Of a stretch of 64,000 nucleotides of DNA, positions 1 through 9,858 are shown piece after piece. Origin of the DNA: Inonotus obliquus (Eukaryota; Basidiomycota; Agaricomycetes; Hymenochaetales; Hymenochaetaceae); assembly GCA_032164295.1 (NCBI GenBank), contig JAJHTX010000001.1, positions 1,736,001-1,800,000 on the forward strand, read 5' to 3'. The position numbers and the translations under genes were made by a program. Below the pieces are notes generated by a model that made no database searches, was not told where the DNA came from, and saw only the letters and a program-made list of their open reading frames with translations. Position 1 is the first letter of the stretch. The number at the start of each line of letters is the position of its first letter.

Positions 1-250
1 TGCTCTCAATACTTCGCAAGAACAAATGCAAAATATTGTGCGTTCCGGGGTCATCCTCGGCAGACAGACCTGGAGAAGAGCGCCTGTGGTGATCGCATAC
101 AGACGACAGTACCACGAACGCCTTTGCTCGGGTTCCTGATTGGGTAGTGGGCGTAAAGAGACTTGTCAATCGAGCATGCTCGTCAGGTAGGACGTGATCT
201 CCAGCAGTCGTTTTCTTTAGGATAGCATCGAGAAATTCGTCATCGGACAT
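1..250 (-). CDS. 5' part of an ARM-like protein, possibly She4/UNC-45/Cro1 type (cut by window edge)
   Basis: An open frame starts at the ATG at 248-250 and stays open for 83 codons to the left edge, so only the N-terminus is present. It begins MSDDEFLDAILKK and contains a helical stretch, RAKAFVVLSSVCDHHRR, typical of the first helices of an armadillo-type repeat. From memory, fungal She4/Cro1/UNC-45 myosin chaperones open with a similar acidic start followed by a 'TRAKAFVVLSA' helix. That resemblance is the only basis for the suggestion. No intron is needed in the visible part. The gene lies in the same direction as TRM6, downstream of it, across a 547-bp gap. The call as a real coding start is fairly safe; the family is tentative. 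Confidence 0.45.
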   Translation of the reverse strand, partial: MSDDEFLDAILKKTTAGDHVLPDEHARLTSLFTPTTQSGTRAKAFVVLSSVCDHHRRSSPGLSAEDDPGTHNILHLFLRSIES

Positions 251-797
251 TTTCTGCTCAGTGCTGACTGTCTTTCTGGTCGTTGAGAAACGACGCGTCA
301 ATACAACAAACACATTCTTTCAAAGCGCTGATCGTCGTCGATCCTTGATATTCAGTCAAGACTCAACAGTGACCGTATCCGTATGTAGTGTTAGGAGTGA
401 AGGAAACAGGTCGTATCTCTGCGACCGTATCCGTATGGGCGAGAAGAAATTGTTACCCATCGTTATTAGGGTTATGTGGACGTCGTTCCACATATACAGT
501 GTTTCTCATTAAGCTCTATCTTCACCATCCTTGCAAAAAAGTGGTCGAATACTTCATTACTTACTTTGTTTGAATGATCTTTCCATATAGTGCGTACGGA
601 CGAACCGTGTCCGTATGAAAGCAAACTTGCTAATCCTACGTTCGTATCCGTAGGTCACGTCCAATACACGGCCGTATGCGTATACGTATTACGGATACGG
701 TCAGAACACTATCAGTCAATCCTGAGCAACTCAACATGGTCTACGAACTTGGTGTCGAACGATACAAGTACTACGTAGACGATTATCGGGACGGTTT
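251..797. repeat. Intergenic gap with a dispersed GACCGTATCCGTATG-like motif
   Basis: This gap separates the 3' end of TRM6 from the start of the minus-strand gene at the left edge, so it holds the latter's promoter. A motif close to GACCGTATCCGTATG occurs at about 371-385 and 423-437, in weaker form at 602-616 (CCGTGTCCGTATG) and 641-653, and inverted near 686-699 (TTACGGATACGGTC). The copies are spaced unevenly, so this is not a simple tandem array. The open frames here show no protein resemblance and I do not call a gene. Confidence 0.5.
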
Positions 798-2644
798 TTA
801 TTCTCGTTCATTGACTGCTTCAGCAACGACCTGAGATTCCACTTCCTCCAAGCTAAGTGTGGGAGTCTCCGACTCCCGTCTACGCTTCTTATTTCGTGAC
901 CTAACAGTGACGACGGCATTTGCACTGGGATCATCATATCTAATGCTGCCCATAACTATTGCCGTATAAATTGCAAATAAAGATGACATACATTCGAGTC
1001 GTGTGCAAAATGTAGCCACCTGATCCGGAAGTGGTCATTACTGGATGCGTCCGCCCGGGCAGAACCTACAAAGCGCTATTAGATGGCCTTCATAATTCAA
1101 AGACAGGGACCAACCTGATATTGACGTAACCACCCCTCTGTTATCGAGGGGCTTAAATATTCTGGAAGTGGTTTCATCTTTGCTTGCACCTCTGCTAATA
1201 CCTGCGTTGCTTGTTAATCATACGATGATGTGACGAAAATAAAACTTGACCTGGACATGGGGACTATGTACCACGATTGAAGCCGAGCCGCTTAAGTAGC
1301 GGCAGAGCTTCTGAACGATAGAGAAAGGCTCATATTCACTGGCGACTAAAAGCCTATGATGGCTTTTAGCGATAATCGGAGAGATGTTGTCCTTAGCAGC
1401 TTACGCGTCGAATTCTCCTTCGAAGAGTTCTTTCCTCGTGGTAAACAAGCTGTCAACCACCTTCTTCCTCTTGTTGAGACGACTTTTCTGCCTTTCCGAT
1501 CTGAATACTCCGGAGTCGGGATCAGATGGCGGAAGGACTAGAGTATCATAAGAACATAATAATACACAAATCCAGGCGCTCAGCACTCACTAGGCGTATG
1601 GTCCTCATCTGCCGTAGCCCAGTTGAGTGAAGAGAGCATCCTGTTAACCACATTTTCGTCAAAATTCATGTGCGACATAATCGGATACGCAGGAGGCGAT
1701 TCGACGTCGCAAACCGTGATTATTCTTCCTTCAACTACTAAAGTTAGACTTGCGTGAGTTCGGAACACTACAGCCTCACCTCCTAATCGTTCTAATACCG
1801 CACTGACCAGTAGACCCGACGCCTCGTCGACAACAAGGTATCGTCCGCCAGGTCTAACACCAGAAAAATTCAGTATCTGGGCAAGCATGTCAGGTCGAAT
1901 CTCTCTGATTCGACTCCTGTCTTTGTTGAACCAGTATTCGCAAACATTGTGCACCGTTGGCTCGATAGTCGTAAAGGTCTTCGCAAATCTGTATGACAAA
2001 TAAGGGTCGTGTATGCAACGGTCACATACAAAATGACCCACTTCGCCTGTTTTCGCTTCATATACTTCTCCTTGCTGTACTCCGTTTTGAGGGTATAATT
2101 TGCGTGCTGCTCAATCTGCCGCTTGATGATTTCCTACTGGATTCTTGAGTTAATTAGGCTATGCGGATAAGAAAGGGAATATTACCGATGCATGCACGCC
2201 AGATTTCTTGAGAGCCTCTATTTCCAATGATGTCAGAGGTTGGACGATGTTCCCATCATTGATGTATTCGTTTGTGGCATCCGTGTCCTCTGTAAACCGG
2301 ACCATTTCCTATGAGACACCTAGGTTGAATTCCAAACGCCGGTTACTCGCCTAACTCATTCATAGACTTTGGAGGGAGAATCTTGAGTTTTTTGTCGACA
2401 ATCTCATAAGAAAGCCCATACGGTTGTCCGATAAGCGAGCTAGAATTGAAGGAGCCATACTTTCCGAAGGAAATAGTCCTGACAAGAAGTCAGCATGATG
2501 AAGCGACAAGAACGAGAAGACGAACGAATATCTCCCGAGTGTTATGTTCCTGATCTCTCCACTTGGCAGTTGGATCAACACTGAATACCCCTCCTGTATG
2601 TGGGGTCGCGATGGGCCCGCAACCTGGCTACTTTCAGCATCCAT
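798..2644 (-). CDS. TRM6: tRNA (adenine58-N1)-methyltransferase non-catalytic subunit Trm6/Gcd10
   Basis: Trm6 pairs with catalytic Trm61 to make m1A58 in the T-loop of tRNAs, including initiator tRNA, in the nucleus. My ten-exon model is 2644-2526, 2478-2351, 2289-2186, 2133-2042, 1988-1591, 1537-1405, 1353-1251, 1201-1115, 1065-992 and 939-798. It sums to exactly 460 codons (459 aa), near the usual fungal length. Conserved blocks are all present in order: SFGKYGSFNSSSLIGQPYG, the linker EYSKEKYMKRKQAK, TTIEPTVHNVCEYWFNKD, MLAQILNFSGVRPGGRYLV (the degenerate Rossmann loop), QKSRLNKRKKVVDSLF, LLVASEYEP, and the C-terminal SGSGGYILHTTR. The second intron needs a GC donor (see findings). The start is the first ATG before MDAESSQ. 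The gene is divergent from GDI1 across 210 bp. Confidence 0.93.
1346..1369 (-). repeat. Perfect 9-bp inverted repeat around a TRM6 3' splice site
   Basis: CTAAAAGCC at 1346-1354 and its complement GGCTTTTAG at 1361-1369 flank six bases. On the transcribed strand the acceptor AG of intron 6 falls at the edge of the loop, so a hairpin in the pre-mRNA would present or hide this splice site. That functional reading is inference; the repeat itself is direct. Confidence 0.6.
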
Positions 2645-2854
2645 ACTAATGATGAGCAAGTGGCTCGGGCAGTAGAAAGCTTGACAAGTTTTACAATAAT
2701 AACCGACAATTGCGCACTTTCCTATTATGGGATAGCAATATGGCGTTAACCGACCGCGTATACCAAACCCAGCGATCCAGTTAGCAACGCGTAAGACACG
2801 CTTCGCCGTCCACCATCAAGCACTCAAACTAGCAGGTTTTCTTGACCACCTACA

Positions 2855-4533
2855 ATGGATGAAGAATACGATGCAAGTCTAACCTTTTGTCTTCGCATGT
2901 CGGACTTTCATCTCATTTCTTGACATCTAGGTCGTCGTTTTGGGCACAGGTCTCACTGAGTGCATCCTATCAGGTCTTCTGTCTGTAGAGGGCAAGAAGG
3001 TCCTTCATATGGACCGAAATGACTACTATGGCGGTGATAGTGCTAGTCTAAACCTGACCCAAGTAAGCTTCCTGCTTGCGTTCCCAGGTTAATATTGACT
3101 CGTATGAATGCAATCCCATCAGCTATACAGGAAGTTCAGGCCTGATCAAGCCGCACCAACTGAACTCGGTCGTGACAGGGACTATGCAATTGATCTCATC
3201 CCAAAGTTTATCATCGCATCTGGTGAACTGACCAGGATCCTTGTACACACGGATGTGACACGTTACCTGGAATTCAAGCAAATCGCAGGAAGCTTCGTCT
3301 ACCGCGATGGGAAGATCTCAAAGGTTCCCAGTACCGAGATGGAGGCGGTCAAGAGCCCACTCATGGGCCTGTTTGAAAAGCGGCGTGCAAAGAAGTTCTT
3401 TGAGTTCCTGCAGAACTGGAAGGATGATGATCCAACTACCCATCAGGGTATGCCCTTTACCTCATTGATTTTACGACATAATTATCTAGCGTTCACATAG
3501 GTGTCGACCTGGACAAGGACAGTATGAAATCTGTTTACGAAAAGTTTGGGCTTGAGCCGGGGACTCAGGACTTCATTGGACACGCCATGGCTCTGTACTT
3601 GGATGATGAGTGAGTTCCTGTCATACTCCACACTGATCAGACTCTGATGGAATCTCTATTAGCTATATCACCAAACCTGCCCGTCCTGCGTATGACCGCA
3701 TAATCCTGTATACCTCTTCAATGGCTCGTTACGGTAAATCTCCGTACATCTACCCACTTTATGGACTCGGAGAATTGCCGCAAGCATTTGCCCGTCTCAG
3801 TGCTATCTATGGCGGCACCTATATGCTGGACAAACCGATCGATGAAATTGTCACAGACGCAGATGGCAAGGTCGTTGGCGTTAGGAGTGGTGATGAGACT
3901 GTGAAAGCTAAGCAGGTCATTGGCGACCCGAGTTACTTCGGTGCCGGTCAGTTGAAGGATGGTGGCAAGGTGCGCGTTGTCGAGGAGAGCAAAGTCGTCC
4001 GAGCCATTTGCTTCCTCAAGCACCCTATACCTGGTACAGACGATTCCGATAGCGTCCAAATCATCATCCCGCAGAATCAAGTTAGGAGGAGGAATGGTAG
4101 GCGAACCATTGAAGGTATATGCGTCTAAAATATTAACTGTGTTTCGCAGATATTTACATCGCTATGGTTTCGTCAACTCACAATGTCTGCGCGAAGGACA
4201 TCTACGTTGCCATTGTCAGTACGATAGTCGAAACCGACAAACCGGAGCTTGAGATCAGGCCCGGCCTTGACTTGCTTGGACCGATATATGACAAGTTAGT
4301 CCTCCGTGCTCCTGTGCAGATCCGATGATAATGCTTCATTAAATAGATTCGTCTCCGTCTCACCGTTGTACACGCCGACTACGACCGGCATAGATGACAA
4401 CATTTTCATCACTAAATCTTACGATGCGACGTCCCACTTCGAGACAGTCGTAGAAGACGTTCATGATGTTTGGAAGAGAGTTACTGGCACTGACCTTGTG
4501 CTTAAGAAACGCGAGGTTGAGGTCGAACAGTAG
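2855..4533 (+). CDS. GDI1: Rab GDP-dissociation inhibitor
   Basis: GDI extracts GDP-bound prenylated Rab GTPases from membranes and recycles them through the cytosol. Seven exons (2855-2872, 2931-3062, 3123-3447, 3501-3609, 3663-4096, 4150-4294, 4347-4533) add up to exactly 450 codons, 449 aa, the usual GDI length. The N-terminus [20 protein letters not shown] carries the dinucleotide-fold-like GxGxxE motif of the GDI/REP family. [34 protein letters not shown] and [10 protein letters not shown] follow, all hallmark GDI blocks. The first intron must use a GC donor (GCAAGT at 2873) to keep the invariant YDxxVLGTG block. Convergent with RAV1, whose stop lies 144 bp away. Confidence 0.97.
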
Positions 4534-4676
4534 ATACCTTAGTCCTTCCTTGGACACTCAGTTTCCTCACGCAGATAAATCAATAATGAAAAGTGTACTT
4601 TCGACAACAGCAGATTCCCTCAATACAGTTTTGGCTACGATACACTATAGAACCTGAGATCTGTACGATATTCTAT

Positions 4677-7600
4677 CTAGAAGAACGCATTGATGTCAAA
4701 ATCTGGAACTGTAACATCCTGCTTCGCTGTCTTCATCAGCATACCCAATTCAGATTTCTTCGAAGGCCCATCCTCGCTTGAAAGTTGTTTCTCTTTCGTT
4801 GGTTTGGCCTCCGATGATTCCGGTGAGGTCGCACGAGTTGATGGATCGGAGCCAAATTCCATATCAATTAGGATCGAGGAGCGACGAGTGTGGCCCGGGA
4901 GAGCAAAGATTGATGGACGGGCAGTAGTCGGCAGAGGCCCTACGACATCAGTGTTTTCCGCTCTACGCGACAGGGTGGACGGTCGTTCGAATGACCATGA
5001 TTTCACAAGATGTAAAGCAAGTGCATGACAACCTGGACATGTATTCCATTCAGTGTCTTCTTTGTACTAACAAACGAAGTAGCTTACCCATGCGGCAGAA
5101 GACACGGGCCGTTTGTAAGACGAAATTAAACTCGGTCCGTTCCGAGATCTCGTTGGTGCCCTTCGCAGTCTGCAAGGTTTTTAATCGTAGCTGGGAAAAT
5201 AGTAGAGCAAGGCTTGGGTCGTCATAATTAGGATCTCCAACCTCCTTGATAACGATATCCAGAGACTTGGAGACATCTTCTAGGGGAGACTTAAGATTAT
5301 CGTCAGACCAGAGACCATCTAATGAAGAGTGCAGCGACTTTACCACTAGTATTCGAACAGCCAAATCCCGCCTATTCAATAACCAGAATGCCCAACTCCC
5401 TAGCCATCGATTACCTTTCCCAAAGGCAATTGGCACGACAACTGAAGTAAGAAGGTTCTTGAGAACCGGCCTATCTTTGTCAGTCTCTACAACCCGAGTT
5501 AGAGCTATCGCCAGCTGGAAATCATCCAAATATCTGACGCAGACATTGACTGCATCTTTAAGGCCTCCCCCCAGGATGAAAAAAGCAGCAGCATACTCGT
5601 AGCGCTGCTTCCCCAGCAGTGCATACGCATTTTTCAGTGCCGCGGTCCGCCATCGGGCTTGGGTGAAATCATTGGAAAGGAACCTGAGCATCAACGGCTG
5701 TTCCCTGTGCCATGATGATTGTCTCCATAACCCATGAACCAGTCGGACTTTTCCAAGAGCAAAGTAGAATAGCGAGCACGCTGTGGGGTCTCGATTGTCT
5801 CCGGACATGTACTGGTTGCGAGCGAGTTCTTCCATGTGCGTTCTCTGAGATTAAACGTTAGGTAACCAGAAGAAAAGAGTAAATGCAAGGTCACCATTGA
5901 AGAAACCGATTTCAACCAGAGAAATACTCCAAGGGCCCTCGCATCCGGCCATCTCATTTTCCCATCGCACGCCGACGTAGACGCTTCCAGTAGAATTTCC
6001 TGGCTCTCACTGTGGAACGCCCAGACCATATCTCGGAAGCGAAGGCGCTCACGGCCTAGCGCTTGTTTAGAAGAAGGTAGCGGACTCGAGCCGGTAGATA
6101 CTGGTGTACCAGGGAACCTTGGCGATGCTGCCCTGGCATTGAGGATGAAGAACGACCGCATTGATATCAGATACCGTAGGCCATTAGCATCGAGAGATCT
6201 TCTCTGCTCCTCAATCTTTTACATGAATTAGTCAGGCTCCGCTACCAAAGCCATAGGGCTTTACCTCAAGTCTAGTCTGCACAAGGACGATAAGATGCGC
6301 GTGCTCATTTAGGGTTAAGCGTTCCAGAGGGTCGTTTTCAAGCTCCTCAACGAGGCGTTCTACGAGAGCCCGAGAAAATTTTCCCTGGTTCTCGCTGGTA
6401 GCTTGTTTGGCAAGAATCAACACGAAGATACTAAAATCACTCACTCGTCGTGTGCGCGCGCCGAGCTATTGAAAAGCCCTGAGTATTGCGTTCTGGTTAG
6501 CTTACTCTGATTATACATTTTAGCATTTTTGGCTTTGTGGAGTCATAAGAATTCATACCGGTTGTGATTCCTCATCTGTGTCCAAGAAACGCTCGACGGG
6601 TACATTATTCCACTCTCTGACCTCTTGCGGTGTCTCAAGATATTGGAAAAGGTTCTCAATGACATCTTTCACCAACTCGACCTTTCCTATTTAACTTTAG
6701 TATGGAAGAAATCTTGAAGGGTGAATTATCGTACCCCAAAGTAGACATTGAAGAATCATTTGTGGATGATAATCCGGCAAGGGCCCATTAAGCCAGGCAA
6801 CACGTTCGAAAAGCCCGACAGGTTTCTCTTGTTTATTCTGCGCCTTGCATTGGCCATACTGTAACATATGATGCCCAGCTCCGATGAGCAACGTCCCTCC
6901 CTCCAACCAAATGGAGTCCGTAATATGGTGAGTTAACATACTACATATACCTCTCATTAACCGGAGTCCCAGAACGATAACGAGAACCCACCTTCCGATC
7001 TCAACACGCCCCAATGTTCCCCAAGCAGGTCCTTCCTCAAAATAAGTCATGCGCTGCTGACAGAGGAGGATGACATGCTGAGAGAAACCGACGGCAAGTA
7101 TTGACTGAAAGTCAGGAGTAGATGTCCAATCCAAATCATTGATAGGTTCGTCTCTGCAACCTCCGTGGTAGTATGAAGTTGACTAGCTGACGAGGGACGA
7201 AGTACACATACCTGTAGACATGACAAAACTCCAGGCCGGAAGCGAATTCTGACTCCTTTGAGTCCCAAATACTCAATTCGTCGCCATTCATATCTGGTAC
7301 CACTATAGCGCCCTCTCAGTCGTATACGGTTTTCCTCGTGGATAATGACTCACCGAGCGCTGTCTTCTTCGCCGAACTGCATCTCGCTAAACGATATCCA
7401 GACTTTCCAGTTCTTACACGCCCAGTGCATCTCCAAGTTATCCTAGAACTCTCCTCAGTAAACGACCAGAATGCTAATTCGCCGCTCTCGGAAATGCTAA
7501 GGAGGACGTCGTGCTCTCTTCCAATTTCTTGGGGCACGGCGTTACTCCAGGCCATAGGGTCGACCGGAATTACAAGCGAGAGAATATCGGCAGTCGGAAG

Positions 7601-9576
7601 GCGGGTAGGAATAAGAAGATCTAGTTTGAAGGATGCCGTCGGAGTATTCGCAACGGGATTAATACGAATCCGGACAATGTCATGCGATGGAGTGATTCCA
7701 ACAATTTCACTAGATATTCCAGAAGGGAGGCAAAAGAGTGAGATCAGACGTGGTACATTGACAGTGCACGAAGAAGTAGGCGAAGAGGAATCGTGAACTG
7801 CGAGAGTTGATTCCTGACCAAGCTCTTTATACAATGCGATGCGGCTTCCGCGTTCCAGGACTGTAACAAGATCTGCGTTTTGCCATCGGCCCAGACACTT
7901 CATATGTGTGATATCGTGATGAAGACACCATGCTTCGACGAAGTGCTCGCGAACAATAGCGAAACCGCGCCCTTCAGGGGTTCGGACGAATCTCAGAATC
8001 TTGGAAGTCTCGCTTTCATTGAAATCGGGCCCCTGAGCAAGAAGCGACAAGCCCTTCCTGCCATCCTCGAAAAATTGCAACGGATCCATTTCGTACGTGC
8101 GCAAGGGAGGGGAAGTGACAAAAATGACAGTAGCATGACTCGGTGTTTTGAGAATGTGTAGGTGACGCGGGTATGAGATTAACGTGTCTGGCGGTGATTG
8201 AAGCAGCTCGAATTGCTTGAGTATTGCCGGGGGTCTACGATCTACATTCTGGATGAAAAAAACGTATTTCAACCGATGGTCTCAGTCGGAAAGCTCACAT
8301 GCCAATACTCACAGCTCCCGCACGAACAACCATTGAGTTGTTCGGAAAGACTCTAAGAAAGAAGTCCCAGCCTTCGGAATTTATTTCTTTTAGTCGTCTT
8401 AAACTTGATTCATCTTCATTCCCGTGCCTTCCGGATAGGATCGCCTCAAAGGAGTTTGCTAATGTATCCTTATGGAGCCAGAATAAACTTGACTCGACCT
8501 TACCACCCTTGCGAAGCCTTGAATCAGAAAAGATGTCGAGAGAGGCATGCAATTGCAGGAAATGCGGAGTATCCAAAACTGGAAGAAATACGCGTAACGT
8601 TGCATCCGTCGTGACCGTGTACAGAATTAGATCGTCTCTTCAAAACATAGTGAATGGCGATATAATCAAATGTCCAGGGCTGCGCCATACCTGCTCGATT
8701 GCTCGGAGAATCTCCATATAAAGTCCTTCACAGGTCGAGGGTGCTGAAGAGACTGCAATAAACTGCCCGATGCGGTTGAGTACACGCGGACGATATTATC
8801 GTTCTGGGACGCCGTTAAGCCGTGTCTCTTAATGTATGGGGTCCTACACCTACCGAGCTGGTAGTTGCGAGATGCATTAATGAAGGGGAAAATCGGACGG
8901 TCGCACAAGATCGAGTTCTGAACGATGTTTTGAGATGTGCTGCATTTATCAGGCTTACACGACGTACTGGATAAACCACTTTTGCGTCCAGACTGGCAGA
9001 CCATCTTCAAGATCTAGAGTATAAACTGACAACCCAGCAGCGCTACCAACACCGAGAAGCCCTGACGGGATTGAGTATACTCCGATCAAAGAGGTAGTAC
9101 GGCGGAATTACCAGATTTGCAGTCTATTGCGGTAACTGGTTCATCATCTGGCATACTAAGGGACGAGTGGACTCTCCAAGCATCCTTCTGGACGTCGGAA
9201 AGAGCCCATACCGCAACGTGGGACCCTAGAGAAGCCGCGATCTTTTGACCTTTCAGATTGCACATCTCAATCAGGTTGTCGGTTCTCCTCACCAGTTTCA
9301 TGGACGGCTCAATTGAAACGCGTCTGATGTGTTCATTGGTGTCTCGCGCACTGGGAAACACCTCCCTGAAAGTAAGAGCACGAACGAAGGCGAAAGTTCG
9401 TGCATTTAAGAGAACTACACAGTCCGCGAAAGCATATGCCTGAAAACAAATGCAGAATTAGCCGCTGGAAATATAGAGACACAGTAAAGAAGCACAAGTA
9501 GTATTTCCTTGGCTAGAGTGAGGATATGAACATCCGAGGAAGGGCAGCCAACAAAGGCATGGACGAGCTCTAGCAT
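4677..9576 (-). CDS. RAV1: RAVE complex subunit Rav1 (rabconnectin-3 family)
   Basis: Rav1 is the scaffold of the RAVE complex (Rav1, Rav2, Skp1), which reassembles V1 with Vo to make active V-ATPase at vacuole and Golgi membranes. The long multi-exon gene starts at the ATG at 9574-9576 (MLELVHAFVGCPSSD), followed by an intron and then a WD-like region (about 9400-7000). The diagnostic Rav1 C-terminal region lies at about 6900-5050: WLNGPLPDYHPQMILQCLLW, MEELARNQYMSGDNRDPTAC, RWRTAALKNAYALLGKQRY, DAVNVCVRYLDDFQLAIALT. The tail ends KTAKQDVTVPDFDINAFF, a typical Rav1 C-terminus. I checked several exon joins (for example CRMGCHALALHLVKSW across the intron near 5010-5090) and saw no in-frame stop, but I did not resolve every intron. 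Confidence 0.92.
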
Positions 9577-9858
9577 TAGCTGCGTCTAATGCTAGACGAG
9601 TGTCCTAAACGATGGTTACGTTGCGCTGGCAGAGCCTACTATGTCAGGCGCACTGAGCGGGATTCAAGTTGGCGACAGACGCGTCCTTACCGCGTTTGGG
9701 GACGTGATGCGCACGTGGCGAAGTACGTCAGCACCGTCACTGTACACGACATGCCTCCGCCTCCCAGACTAAGTGCAGCATAACATTATATAGAACTACC
9801 TAGAGCTGACCCTGTACACATACCTTTGCCAACTCTCTTTTCTTTCTTTTATTTCAAC
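9577..9858. promoter_or_regulatory. Divergent promoter region of RAV1 and the fasciclin gene
   Basis: This 282-bp stretch separates the two start codons. A TATA-like TTATATAG sits at about 9786-9793, roughly 70 bp before the fasciclin ATG, followed by a pyrimidine-rich leader. No TATA-like element is obvious for RAV1. A 64-codon open frame at 9589-9783 has no recognisable content. Confidence 0.4.

Noticed and set aside
4690..5028. 112-codon plus-strand frame opposite the RAV1 3' end
   Set aside because: It is the antisense shadow of the conserved RAV1 C-terminus (ending DFDINAFF).
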